Program-made: the position numbers and the translations under genes
Assembly: GCA_034440575.1 (NCBI GenBank)
Contig: JAOTOL010001599.1
Coordinates: forward strand, 124,001-188,000
Direction of reading: 5' to 3'
Length of the DNA stretch: 64,000 bases
DNA from: Imbricaverruca yamaguchii
Taxonomy: Eukaryota > Arthropoda > Thecostraca > Neoverrucidae
The notes under the pieces: generated by a model
The model's database searches: none
What the model was told of the DNA's origin: nothing
Seen by the model: the letters and a program-made list of their open reading frames with translations, nothing else
Part shown: one piece after another, positions 12,231-22,879 of the stretch
Position numbering within the stretch: the stretch's first letter is position 1
Layout: each line of letters opens with the position of its first letter

Positions 12231-15200
12231 CTGTCAACAGATACACGCCGTCACAAGGGGAACACATGACTTAGCACATGTTGGATGATCCACCAGGAAC
12301 CGGACGGACAAGGCGAACAATCTATGTGTTGGTTCTTTGAGTTTCGTAGTGTCCGGGAGTCTCTTGTCATTGGCCGGGCAGCGAGCAATGCGAGTAAGTA
12401 ATGCATACCTTAACAGCGTGTTCGGAAATAGCTGTTGGAAAACGTTTCTCCCATCGGAATGCATTCAGGCAATTCAATACAACAGGTGCTGTGGCCATGA
12501 ACTGCAGCCAAGTCGTGAGTCGCGTCTGGACAGTGGAGCATTATGTCGTGAGCGTGCCACCTGAGCTCTGCTCGGCTGGTGCCGTCAGCAACGCAGCCAG
12601 TAACAATGCCCGGCGGGCCAGTGAAACGAATCCAGCCGGCCACACCCAGCTATTGTTCTGGCCCTCCCCTCCAATGTCATGCCAGGCGGCGGACGGCGGG
12701 CCCAACCCAGCTCCCGGCGGCCGCAGTGCCAACTTCTGGCCCGGCTCGGTCCGCCCAGTCCTGGCCCGCTCCGGCGGCCGCAGTGCCAACTTCTGCCGCC
12801 CGGCTCGGTCCGCCCAGTCCTGGCCCACTCCGGCCCACTCCGGCGGCCGCAGTGCCAACTTCTGCCGCCCGGCTCAGCCCGGCTCGGCCCGCCCAGTCCC
12901 GGCCCACTCCGGCCCACTCCGGCGGCCGCAGTGCCAACTTCTGCCGCCCGGCTCGGCCCACTCCGGCCCACTCCGGCGGCCACAGTGCCAACTTCTGGCC
13001 CCGCTCGGCCCGGCTCGTCCCGCCCAGTCCCGGCCCACTCCGGCCCACTCCGGCAGCTGCAGTGCCAACTTCTGCTGCCCGGCTGGGCCTGCCCAGTCCC
13101 GGCCCACTCCGGCGGCCGCAGTGCCAACTTCTGGCCCGGCTCGGCCCGCCCGGTCCCGGCCCGCTCCGCTCCGGCCCACGCCGGCCGCCAGCGGTGCCAG
13201 CTGCCGCGAGCGGAATAGAAAGTGCCGCCGCAAAGTGTGTCAGCGTCAGAGCGTCGAGGGGAGTGAACGCTGACGCTGGCGCTGACGCGCAACTGGCCAA
13301 TTGATAAGCTGGAAGCAATCTAGAGGGAGCTTTTGGAAGGTAACAAGAGGGAAATTTTTGCAGTTAAACTAGATTACAATTACAGCCCCAACTACATTAA
13401 AAATGTTTGGGATTTTATCATTTGCTTCGGATCGAATACGAAATGTATGACACCAAGACATGGTGCAGAGGGAAGCCGACGCATTTTGTGTTTCGAACAG
13501 GATGCCCCGCCCCCCCCATAAACGCGAAGACGTAAATGCGCTCAACGCGCTCGTCGATATTTCCCAACTGTTGTACACAAACCAGTCACTCTGCCAGCAC
13601 TCGCTGTCCGCCTACCGCTGCCGCCAATATGTATTGGCACCTCAGAGGTAGCTGGCCGTCGGCAGGTCTTCGAGCAACTACTCGAATACCGGGGAATCTG
13701 CTGGGCGCAGAGGAGCCCGGTCGATATTGGCGCCGGCGCTCTGACGTCATCGTTCATTAGCCCATGGCGGTCGGCTGGCGAGCGGCGGCGCGCCCGCTGC
13801 CGCCGGATCATGGCGGCCGAGGCCGTGTGACGTCACCAGCCATGGCGGCTCGGCCGCCGTGTGACGACGTGGCGGCTCGGCGGCCGTGTGACGTCACCAG
13901 CCATGACGACGCGGCGACTCGGCGGCCCTGTCAGGCGACCGGTGGTGGCAGGAAATACCGGCCCGGTCGGCGGCAGTGACTCAGCGTTAGCCGCCAGCGC
14001 CGCTGAGGAGAGGCCGCGCGCACGCCGCCGAGACACGGACCGCAGGCGCAACGCCATTGTGCCCTGGCCCGTGGCCGATCACCGCCGCTGCCCGCACTTG
14101 TTGACGAATTCCGTGCCCTCGTGCTCTCACTCTCTCTTCCTCTCCCTCTCTCCTTCCGTCTCTCTATCCCTTTCCCTCCCTCTTTAGGCTTTTCTGAACG
14201 GGGAGTGCGGAGTGGGCGTGGAAGACATTTACCTCGCAACGCCTTGGAGATATATTTACCCCACCAAAATTTGAGCGCAGAATATGTCCCTCGTAGTCCG
14301 CTTGATCGCCCTCAATACACAAACAGCAAACGTCACGAATATGCGAGCTCAGTGTTCGGCCTGGCACATTGATAATTATCAGCAACAGCATGCAAAGCAG
14401 TCTGCCGATGAGCCAACAGTGGGCGGGCCAGGAGTGCGGGGCGGGTCCGGGACGCCGGCGAGACTGACCTTCCGAGTCCATGTTTTCGGCGTTGTCGACA
14501 GCCGAGCTCGCTGGGCTGAGGTCGGCCGGCTCCTGCTTGACGCTCCAGGTGGCGAGCGGCGTGCCTGGCCTCTCGCAGGCCGTCCGCCAACACTCCAGCT
14601 GGGCGTACACAGTCTCGCCGCCCTGCCGACAACACACAGCCCACGTCACACTTGTGTCCTGGCTTGTTTTTAGTGTTGCGACGGAAAATAAGTCAAGATT
14701 ACTGTTCAGATTGCCGTATCTTTAGTTCTTTATGTGAGTAAACACAATGCGACGTGGGGCGTACGAGTTTCAATCTTTAATTGTTGCATAATATATCGGA
14801 GCACATTCGATGCCACATGAGGAGGCTCCGTTGGCCTGGTGGCCGGAGGGGGGCCGAGGACAGTGTCGGGTTGCCCGCAGACGGCTGCACGGCCAGCTCC
14901 ACGCGGCCACGCTACACGGCGCACCTCAAGGCTAGCCTAGCCGGCCGGGAATTTCCAGCCGCCGCACCTGCCTGCAGCCGAGGCCGAGGCGGCGGCGACT
15001 GCCAGCCGACGCGCTTACTCACACTCACCTGCGGCGCGCACATCTTGAACTGCTGCTCGTGCAGAGAGCACAGGGCGCGACCGTCCAAGTTCAGCCAGTC
15101 CATCTGCGACAGCGGCAGATTGAACTGCTGGCACGTGTAGGTCACCCAGGCGCGCACCTGATCCACGCTCCATTGAGTCGGGTCTGAAACAGGACGAATA

Positions 15201-18200
15201 AGTCCAGTTACCGAGGAATCGAAATAAAATGTCCACAGATGTACGCAGCTGACCCCACATGTGATGTTGGTGACTCGCACCTGACACTAATTGCGACCCA
15301 TGCCCGCCGCAGACTAGACGTAGCATGCTCGAGATTCGACTTACGATGACTCGGTGCACTGAATATTCGTGACTAGCCCCCGACTTGATAAAAAATTATA
15401 ACATAGTATTCGTGACTCGTTGCTAACTCGATATGCGGCGAATTTCCGCGCCATCGTCATGCAGCAGCCGAGCCGCGGTCGGCCCGCTTTTTCCGCCCGA
15501 GCCCCACCGGCGACCACGGGCGGCTGCAAGTCGTGCAGGCGCGGCGCCGAGTCGCCGAGCCGCTCTCAACTGCGCTGCAGGCCGGTTTTCTAGTTGCGCG
15601 GCAGCCATCACAGCGGCGAGATTAGGCCGTGAGTGGCCGTTATGTGATGGCGTCAAGGCGGCCGCGCAGTTGGCGAGAGACAAGGTGCGCCGCAGACGCC
15701 AAAATGGCGACGCGGCGCCAAGGTCAGGCTCGCCCTTTCCCCGCCGCATACACATACACGCACGCCCACACAGATACATTGCCGGGCGGTTGACGAGTCT
15801 CACGCGTGCCACCTGCGATAAAATTGGCGCGCCACCGCCTGTGATTGGGGTGGAACTAATGTGCCAGCTGCGGTAAAATTGGCGCACCACCGTCTGGGAT
15901 GGGGGTGGCACTAATGTGCAGTTTGAGAGCTGTTATTGCACCTGTCGGTCGAGCCGGGGACGCCCCACGGCGTCGACCAACGGCCGCACGTCGCACGACG
16001 TCCAGGAAAGCCACCGCAGTGCCGCGTTTCACCGGTGCGACATAGCGTTGCGACACAACCAACGATTGAAGCTGCGATTTACCTGTGCACCGGTTCATCA
16101 CGGGCCAGCAAACGTCGCTGAGTGACGATACTGATCGGCTAACTCCGCCAACGGGCACAATGCGAACTTCGAACGTATTAAAACGACGTTTTCGGAACGG
16201 CTTTTACCCTCTCACCACGAAAAAAAACCATTTCGACTAAGTTCGGCGCCCAGATAGAGAAGAGAAGGCCACACAATGCCTACTCAAACATCACCGCCAT
16301 CGAAGCCCGGTGCTCAAGAACCTCGGACACAGCCGAAGACTCAGAACAAAGGCCGAACACGCACTGAGCAGGCAACGTGGATGTCGACGAAGGAGACCAG
16401 AGGACAAACAAAAACCTACCAGGCGATATGCCGAGCACCATGCAGACGTTCTTCTTCTCCTGTCTGATCTGCTCTACGGCCAGATCGTAGACCGAGTCGA
16501 GTTGGTCCATCATCCAGCTTGTGCTGGCCGGCGGCGGTGGCGGCGGCGCGTCGCCGTACAGCATGTCCAGGCTGAAGGCGGGCATGTTGAGACGGCGCTG
16601 CAGCGACGTGTCGCGCAGGCACTGGCGCAGCAGTCGGTGGTCCTGCTGCGCCGGGTAGGCCGGCGGCGGACTGGCCGGCTGGTAGCCAGGCGAGTAGCTG
16701 CCCTGAGACGAGTAGCCGGCGTCGCTGACGGGCGAGCAGGGCGTCTGCGAGCAGTCGTCGGCCGGCTCGCCGAGCCCGCCGCACGGCTCCGACACCACCT
16801 CCTGCTTGATGGCCGGCGACATGGCCGCGAAGCCGTACTCGGAGTGGCCGGGCGAGTCGGTAGCCGGGTAGCGGTACTCGCAGTCGGCGTCGGTGGCCAG
16901 CTCGCGCGGCGGAGAGCCGAACAGGTGCGGCGGCGACCGCTCCAGCGTCGGCAGGCTGGCCGGCGACGGCACCTGGAAGTCGCTCAGGATGCTGAAGTCC
17001 AGCTCTGCCAGGCTGCTGGTCAGCTCAGGCGCGTAGCTGGGGACCGTCTGCGACATCTGCAACACACACACCGACTGAGGAAGCCGCCACACCACCGGCT
17101 GCCCGCGGCATACTTGTCCGTGCACTACTCCTTCCAGTTGGATTAGTGCATGCCGAAATTTTCACGCCATACACTAAGTTTTTCTAAAGAGGGAAATTCA
17201 TCCTGGACACATCATAGTCGCAGAGAAGCGCCTGAAGTTCACAGAGTCGCTAGCTTTACTATATAGTATGCATAAGCTGTATGCTATTGAAATGTTTCTG
17301 ACGTAATTTTCTTTACCTATGCTTAAGCAACACCGTTTGGGTGCAGAACAGCCACCACGTGGAAGTACCCCAATACATGACTCAGTTGTACGTGCTCCCA
17401 TCTACTTCCTTAATCAACACAGCATAATTGACGTCTTTCTACATGTATTACGCGTGATTCCGTTTTTTCCTCGAATTGCAGCCATGAGTATTTCATTTCA
17501 GCCCCTCTTTAGGAATCGGATTGATTGATTATTTGGGCTTAAGGGCGCGAAAGCGTGGCGTCCTGCTTTACTTCCCACCTAGCATGTTTCAATAAACACT
17601 TTTCAGAGGAAAATGCGTCAAATAGTGCATTTCTTTAGCAAGACGTAGGTTCAGTATGACTGCGTTATTCAGTTTCTTGCCAGTGATATATACAAGTTTC
17701 TGGAGGCGACTGCAGCAGGTTTCTACGCTCTGGTTTGCTGCGCTATGGGGTTGACATTAGGGCAATCTACCTACCTTGCACATAGTCTCGCTCTCGAAAC
17801 CGTCATCGTCTCAAATTATTACACTCAGTTATTGCTGTTATTGTCACTTATATATTCCATATACATAACATGCATATTGCCTCTGATATAATGCATACAC
17901 CTATTGCAGTTATTGCGGGTAGGCTTGCAGGCAACATGGGACACTACTGCTCCACATTAACTGGAGTATCGGGTGAGTACATTTTGGGGCCTTGTCCCAC
18001 TGTTGACTTGGCTCCACCATTTCAATTTTGAACGTAGGGTCTACGGGCGGGCCCCATCGATTTTGGTCCGGAAATTGATTCCCCTTCCCTGAGTGATTTT
18101 CAGAAACTGACACCCCTGTCGGTCGCGCATACACGGGTCGCATGCATGGACGGCGCCACTGGGGGGCATCGGCATTACCCCGTGGGAAACTTCGCGATCA

Positions 18201-20410
18201 TTACCATCAACCTTATGACCTTTTATGGTAGCAATCCGCTCCAAAGCCCTCTTGCCCCACCTGTTCGAAATTCGTGGCGACACTAGTGGACACATACATT
18301 ACCGACCTGCAATACATGCACATGAAACGTGATGTTAATACTTGCGGAACGGTCGCGCGCCTGATTTGACTACGCCGGGTAACTGCTAATCCGCATCTTC
18401 GTTCCAATGTATTTGCCGATTTTGTTAGGATAGGTGCCTCCAAAAGTAACCGAATTAGAATAAAACTTTGAGTGATTAACAACCTTTCTAACTCGATGTG
18501 AATGCTCGATCACTGAAAAAAATGCGTTCATGGCCAACATGCCGAGCGGATAGCATGGCGCACCGCCACAATACGGCTGACACATGGCCCATACAAAGCC
18601 GACATATATAGCCGATATGTAGCCGATATGCAGTTGACACAATGCTCCCAAACGGCTAACGCCAGGCTGCACGTCAGCTTGGACGGCTGTATGTCGCTTG
18701 TGACAGTTCGATAACGGCTTTCAGTCCGCCTTTTATCGGCCTTGCGTCAGCGGTAAGCGTATACGGCACGCGAAGCCGACGTACCGCTGACGCGAGGGCG
18801 ATATACGGCTGTCACGGCCGGGGTACAGCTGACGTGCGGTCGACTTATAGCCGACGTACGGCCGACGTACGGCCGACGTACAGCTAACGCACGGCTGGCA
18901 TTGCCGACACACGGCTGATATACGGCCGACGTACAGCTAACGCACGGCTGACAATGCCGACACACGGCTGATATACGGCCGATGCAGCCGACAAACGGCA
19001 AGCCATTGTGGGTACGTGCCGTACATGGGTGTCGAGAGCGTCGATTTGCATACTCTTGAGGCCAATGTTGGCCTGGCCCACCAATAATTTCAACTTTTAA
19101 CATGGGATTCTATGAGGTGTGTTCCGATCAATTTGGGCCCCCTATTTCCTCCATGTATTGCCCCCATAATTTCCGCCGCTGTGCCCAGAAGACACCCAAA
19201 GAATCATGAACGGGCGACGTTAGGCTAACGCACGGCTGACGATGCTGACACACGGCTGATATATGGCCGATGCAGCCGACAAACGGTAACCCATTCTAGG
19301 TGCCGTTCGTCAAATTAAATGCAGTGAAATTCTAGTTAGAAACCACCTACATATAAATGTGTGTACCTTTGCAAATCGTCACGGGCGTTGAGCATCCCCG
19401 GGTTAATTATAGTTTACCAAGATGGTATGACAAGCCATCGGATCAAATGGTGGTGGTGGGAGAACTCTAACAGTGGGTATACAGGAGAGTTCTACAAAAC
19501 AGCAAGACACGTCAATGCCTTTTCGTTTAGAATAGGGCAGCAAAGCAGGATATTAATTAAGGAATCGAATAAGATGCCCAGGAAAATTGATGGTCTGAAA
19601 TAGACGGGAAAAAAATATTGAGTTTAATAGCTATCGATAATGTTTATTGATCTTCGCCCCCGCCCCCTCCCGGTTGAATTATTTTCCTGGTGGATCCTAA
19701 CCTATTGGGCAGCGACACCACCCGTCCCGTGGATCGCAAAGCTAAGGATAACAAAATGACCACTGGTCACGGGCTGGTCGGTTCACCACGCAGGGTGGTA
19801 GCATTTATCGCATGCCTTCAGCCATCAACTAGAAAGCGGCCGATTTTCCATTCAGAACGAAGCCGTACGCACGTACACGCACACACACACACATGAAATC
19901 CCTCTCACAGGGACTTACCATTTCCGGAGCGACTTGAAACCTTCTGCGGCGACAGGGCACAGCGAGTGAGCCGGACCTCGACTATAGCCCTGCCGACACC
20001 TGGAGCTCTGGGGCCGCACTGGCGGGCGGGGGCGCCGCTCGCGTCGCGTTCGCCCTTCACCGACGCGTCGTCGCCTCTCGAGGTCATCGGTCTGCGCATG
20101 CGCAGTGTGAGCCGGCCCGGAGACTGCAGCGCCCGCAGTGGACGTGAACCGGTTGTCAGGCTGCAGGCGTGCAGGGCTCGGCTGTCGACAGGGCGTGCCG
20201 GGCCGCGCGCCCAGTGCCGGCCCGGGACGAATCGGAAGTCAGTTATCACTGCAGCGATTTGCTGTTCCGGCGCCGCCGGCAGCTCCGGCCCGCCGATCGA
20301 CACCCCGCTGAGACACCCCGCTGAGACACCCCGCACCGACACCTTGTCGCAGTCTTCAGACGCCGCTGGTACATGGCCAGACACGTCACAGCCTCCAGGC
20401 GTGCGCTTTC
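11917..20410 (-). CDS. Ets98B: ETS transcription factor gene (Ets98B / D-ETS-4, SPDEF family), whole locus
   Basis: Sequence-specific nuclear transcription factor that binds GGA-core DNA. Four coding exons on the minus strand are bounded by consensus GT-AG sites: 17056-16420, 15183-15029, 14622-14469 and 12230-11917. Their phases agree at every junction (1, 0, 1) and their lengths sum to 1,260 nt, giving 419 residues plus TAG. Domain order is a Pro/Ser-rich N-terminal region (about 1-212), a Pointed (PNT/SAM) domain (about 213-285), a short linker with SUMO-like V-K-Q-E, and a C-terminal ETS domain (about 330-416). The ETS domain ends almost at the C-terminus, as in D-ETS-4 and SPDEF. The ETS sequence, with I-H-L-W-Q-F-L-K-E-L-L and R-K-N-R-P-A-M-N-Y-D, reads closest to arthropod D-ETS-4 as I recall it. 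A probable non-coding first exon lies near 20 kb. The orthologue assignment is by eye. Confidence 0.9.
12715..13195. repeat. GC-rich minisatellite in the ETS gene intron
   Basis: Tandem units of roughly 50-70 bp are built from CGGCGGCCGCAGTGCCAACT, a pyrimidine-rich stretch and one or more copies of CCGGCCCACT. About eight units show length changes in the CCCACTCCGG part. The array is G-rich on the transcribed gene's sense strand. Long open frames on both strands here (up to 290 codons) are by-products of the repeat and GC content, not genes. Confidence 0.85.
13690..14110. promoter_or_regulatory. CpG-rich intronic block with three CRE palindromes
   Basis: It lies in the intron just before the ETS exon. 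The full CRE palindrome TGACGTCA occurs at 13742-13749, 13828-13835 and 13889-13896. Copies of the YY1-like CATGGCGG occur at about 13809 and 13841. The 13818-13925 part is a degenerate tandem repeat built on GCCGTGTGACGTCACCAG, so the repeated CREs may partly reflect duplication. It could be an enhancer or an internal promoter giving a shorter ETS-domain isoform; nothing in the sequence proves either. Confidence 0.4.
14469..14622 (-). CDS. Ets98B: Ets98B-like gene, third coding exon (end of PNT and linker)
   Basis: The acceptor TCGGCAG|GG at 14623/14622 and donor GGAAG|GTCAGT at 14469/14468 bound 154 nt encoding residues 265-315. It finishes the Pointed domain (Y-A-Q-L-E-C-W-R) and runs into a linker with a SUMO-consensus-like V-K-Q-E-P and an acidic end (D-N-A-E-N-M-D-S-E). 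The exon leaves one base (G) that completes the Asp codon opening the ETS exon, so the reading frame is continuous. The linker is poorly conserved in this family, so I place this exon by splice phase as much as by sequence. Confidence 0.8.
15029..15183 (-). CDS. Ets98B: Ets98B-like gene, second coding exon (Pointed domain)
   Basis: The acceptor GTTTCAG|AC at 15184/15183 and donor CCGCAG|GTGAGT at 15029/15028 bound 155 nt. The exon encodes residues 213-264, starting D-P-T-Q-W-S-V-D-Q-V-R-A-W-V and containing L-N-L-D-G-R-A-L-C-S-L and F-K-M. This is the typical first half of a PNT/SAM domain: the W...W spacing and the D-G-x-x-L-C-x-L core are visible. In ETS proteins PNT mediates protein-protein contacts. 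The exon is phase 1 in and phase 0 out, matching both neighbours. Confidence 0.9.
15819..15925. repeat. Two-copy 55-bp tandem duplication in an ETS intron
   Basis: The unit begins TAAAATTGGCGC and contains the sequence ACTAATGTGC. Copy one is at about 15819-15873 and copy two at 15874-15925, with a few substitutions. It lies in a CpG-rich stretch (15430-16050) of the intron between the first two coding exons. No coding potential is supported. Confidence 0.7.
16420..17056 (-). CDS. Ets98B: Ets98B-like gene, first coding exon (residues 1-213)
   Basis: The ATG at 17056-17054 directly follows an acceptor (TGTTGCAG), so the exon opens with the start codon or lies just after one. The exon encodes M-S-Q-T-V-P-S-Y and an acidic/hydrophobic stretch (E-L-D-F-S-I-L-S-D-F). 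Pro/Ser-rich sequence follows, with several S-P sites, a SUMO-like I-K-Q-E, and a patch reading L-L-R-Q-C-L-R-D-T-S before the Pointed domain. A proline run (six P) precedes an acidic helix-like stretch. The donor is CCTG|GTAGGT at 16420/16419, phase 1, leaving G to pair with AC of the next exon. This region is presumably for activation and partner binding; no DNA-binding domain is here. Confidence 0.85.
17057..18599. other. Probable ETS intron 1 sequence, no gene
   Basis: No exon-like frame is recognised. A 21-base string at about 17529-17550 (TTATTTGGGCTTAAGGGCGC plus G) is shared with 58733-58754 and marks a dispersed-repeat fragment. Confidence 0.5.
18600..18998. repeat. 12-bp-based CpG minisatellite
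   Basis: Units around ACGGCCGACGTA / ACGGCTGATATA repeat with about 12-bp spacing. A higher-order unit (AGCTAACGCACGGCTG... then GATATACGGCC) is duplicated at 18870-18935 and 18934-18995. Confidence 0.8.
19206..19304. repeat. Separated copy of the end of the 12-bp minisatellite
   Basis: It matches 18934-19022 in the same orientation (GCTAACGCACGGCTGAC, ACACACGGCTGATAT, GATGCAGCCGACAAACGG, CCATT). About 180 bp of unrelated sequence lies between the two, so the array end was duplicated or the array was interrupted by an insertion. Confidence 0.75.
19919..20410 (-). promoter_or_regulatory. Probable first (5' UTR) exon and CpG-island promoter of the ETS gene
   Basis: A GC- and CpG-rich block contrasts with the AT-rich flanks. 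At its minus-strand downstream edge is a strong donor, GGAAATG|GTAAGT (exon end 19919). Joining it to the acceptor at 17057 removes about 2.86 kb and creates GGAAATG followed by ATGTCG. Two in-frame Met codons would then straddle the junction (M-M-S-Q), and translation could begin in the last three bases of this exon. The upstream limit is the edge of base composition, not a mapped TSS. This is inference; RNA evidence is needed. Confidence 0.5.
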
Positions 20411-20604
20411 CATGCAGCGGCAATATGCGTGATGTTAAATTTAAAATGTAGGCGCATCACCGAACACCAACATCGTTATGTCGTACTGACAGCAGTGCAG
20501 CCGAAGGGATTGTCAGGTTGATATGACTAACTCTAGATTTTGAGACCACGAAATGCGCGGAGTAAATCGGGTCTTTTAGAAAAAGGGGGATGCGAAAATG
20601 ACCA

Positions 20605-20768
<164 letters not shown>

Positions 20769-20831
20769 CACGGATATACTCGTAGGACACAAACCTCGCC
20801 AATAGCGTCAGAGAGTCGTCCCACGGAGAAA

Positions 20832-20972
20832 ACTGCTGCCGCGCATATCTCACTTCCGCGCATATCTCACTTCCGCGCATATCTCACTGCCGCGCATATC
20901 TCACTTCCGCGCATATCTCACTGCCGCGCATATCTCACTGCCGCGCATATCTCACTGCCGCGCATATCTCAC
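20832..20972. repeat. 17-bp tandem repeat
   Basis: About eight nearly identical copies of GCCGCGCATATCTCACT. It abuts the 45/48-bp array. Confidence 0.95.
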
Positions 20973-20974
20973 GG

Positions 20975-22080
20975 TGACGTTCTTGTCCCACTGAAGGTCT
21001 GCTACCTCATATATCCCACAGCGTTGTTGTCCTACTGATGGTACTGCTACCTCGCATCTCCCACGGTGACGTTGTTCCGCTGAGGGTATTGGTATCTCGC
21101 ATCTCCCACGGTAACGTTATTGTCCCACTAAGTGTACCGCTACATTGCATCTTCCACGGTGACGTTGCTGTCCCACTGAGAGTACCGCTACCTCGCATCT
21201 CCCATGGTCATGTTGCTGTCCCACTGATGGTACTGCTACCTCACATACGCCACGGTGACGTTGTCCCACTAAGGATGCTGCTACCTTGCATCTCACACGG
21301 CTATGTTGTCCCATTGAAGGTACCGCTACCTCACATACCTCACGGTGACTTTGTTGTCCCACTGAGGATACTGCTACCTCGCATCTCCCACAGCTATGTT
21401 GTCCCACTGAGGGTACTGATACCTCGGATCTCTCACAGCTATGTTGTTGTCCCACGGAGGGTACTGCTACCTCGCATTTCCCACAGCTATGTTGTCCCAC
21501 TGAGGGTACTGATACCTCATATACCACACAGCTATGCTGTTGTCCGTACTGCTACCTCGCATCTTCCACGGCTATGTTGTTGTCCCACTGAGGGTACTGC
21601 TACCTCACATCTCTCACAGCTATGTTGTTGTCCCACCGAGGGTACTGCTACCTCGCATTTCCCACGGCTATGTTGTTGTCCCACTGAGGGTACTGATACC
21701 TCTCATCTTCCACGGCTGTGCTGTTGTCCCACTGAGGGTACTGCTACCTCGCATCTCCCACAGCTATGTTGTCCCACTGAGGGTACTGCTACCTCATATA
21801 CCCCACGGCTATGTTGTTGTGCGTACTGCTACCTCGCATCTTCCACGGCTGTGTTGTTGTCCCACGGAGGGTACTGCTACCTCGCATTTCCCACGGCTAT
21901 GTTGTCCCACTGAGGTACTGATACCTCATATGCCCCACGGCTATGTTGTTGTCCGTACTGCTACCTCGCATCTTCCACGGCTGTGTTGTTGTCCCACTGA
22001 GGGTACTGATACCTCTCATCTTCCACCGCTATGTTGTTGTCCCACTGAGGGTACTGCCACCTCGCATCTTCCACGGTGAC
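20975..22080. repeat. 45/48-bp minisatellite with long open frames
   Basis: About 23 units of GTTGTTGTCCCACTGAGGGT followed by ACTGCTACCTCGCATCTCCC and ACGGCTAT. Units with one GTT fewer are 45 bp, so length changes are multiples of three. This keeps a 291-codon plus frame and long minus frames open. No start context, splice site or conserved protein supports expression. Confidence 0.95.
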
Positions 22081-22189
22081 GGCTCCCGATAAGACAAGAC
22101 CTTGCCGGCGGCGCAGCACAACGCTCTCCAGATGCTATGTTTTGGGCCAATCTGGCACTGATCGGAGTCGAACCAGTGGGTGGCGCTGG

Positions 22190-22878
22190 CCGTAGTGGGC
22201 GCGTACCGGTCTACACAGCCGCACGACCCAATATAGTAGCGTGCGCGCACCGGTCTACACAGCCGCACGACCCAATCTAGTAGTGAGCGCGCACCGGTCT
22301 ACACAGCCGCACGACCCAATCTAGTAGTGAGCGCGCACCGGTCTACACAGCCGCACGACCCAATCTAGTAGTGAGCGCGCACCGGTCTACACAGCCGCAC
22401 GACCCAATCTAGTAGTGGGCGCGCACCGGTCTACACAGCCGCACGACACAATCTAGTAGTGAGCGCGCACCGGTCTACACAGCCGCACGACACAATATAG
22501 TAGTGAGCGCGCACCGGTCTACAGCCGCACGACCCAATCTAGTAGTGGGCGCGCACCGGTCTACACAGCCGCACGACACAATCTAGTAGTGAGCGCGCAC
22601 CGGTCTACACAGCCGCACGACACAATATAGTAGTGAGCGCGGACCGGTCTACAGCCGCACGACCCAATCTAGTAGTGAGCGCGCACCGGTCTACACAGCC
22701 GCACGACACAATATAGTAGTGAGCGCGCACCGGTCTACAGCCGCACGACCCAATCTAGTAGTGAGCGCGCACCGGTCTACACAGCCGCACGACACAATAT
22801 AGTAGTGAGCGCGCACCGGTCTACAGCCGCACGACCCAATCTAGTAGTGAGCGCGCACCGGTCTACACCGGTCCGACC
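22190..22878. repeat. 44-bp satellite array
   Basis: About 15 copies of GTGAGCGCGCACCGGTCTAC then ACAGCCGCACGACCCAATCT then AGTA. Variants lack an AC (42 bp) or carry C-to-A in CGACACAAT. The same variants recur in a pattern (44-44-42), suggesting recent amplification of a multi-unit block. Confidence 0.95.
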
Positions 22879-22879
22879 A

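Noticed and set aside
12401..13318. Overlapping frames up to 290 codons on both strands
   Set aside because: They follow the GC-rich minisatellite in the ETS intron; composition is P/A/R/G-rich in every frame and no conserved motif is present.
16310..17146. 278-codon plus-strand frame opposite the first ETS coding exon
   Set aside because: Arg/Ala-rich antisense shadow of a GC-rich exon; the minus strand has the splice sites and conserved protein.
19905..20423. 172-codon minus-strand protein in the CpG block near 20 kb
   Set aside because: No conserved motif; it runs through the strong donor at 19918, fitting a 5' UTR exon better than a coding gene.
22148..22190. Possible tRNA B box (GGTTCGACTCC on the minus strand)
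   Set aside because: No A box or foldable tRNA body at the right distance; the sequence leads into the 44-bp satellite.
22805..22878. CRISPR-like appearance of the 44-bp array
   Set aside because: Units are contiguous without unique spacers, and the genome is eukaryotic.
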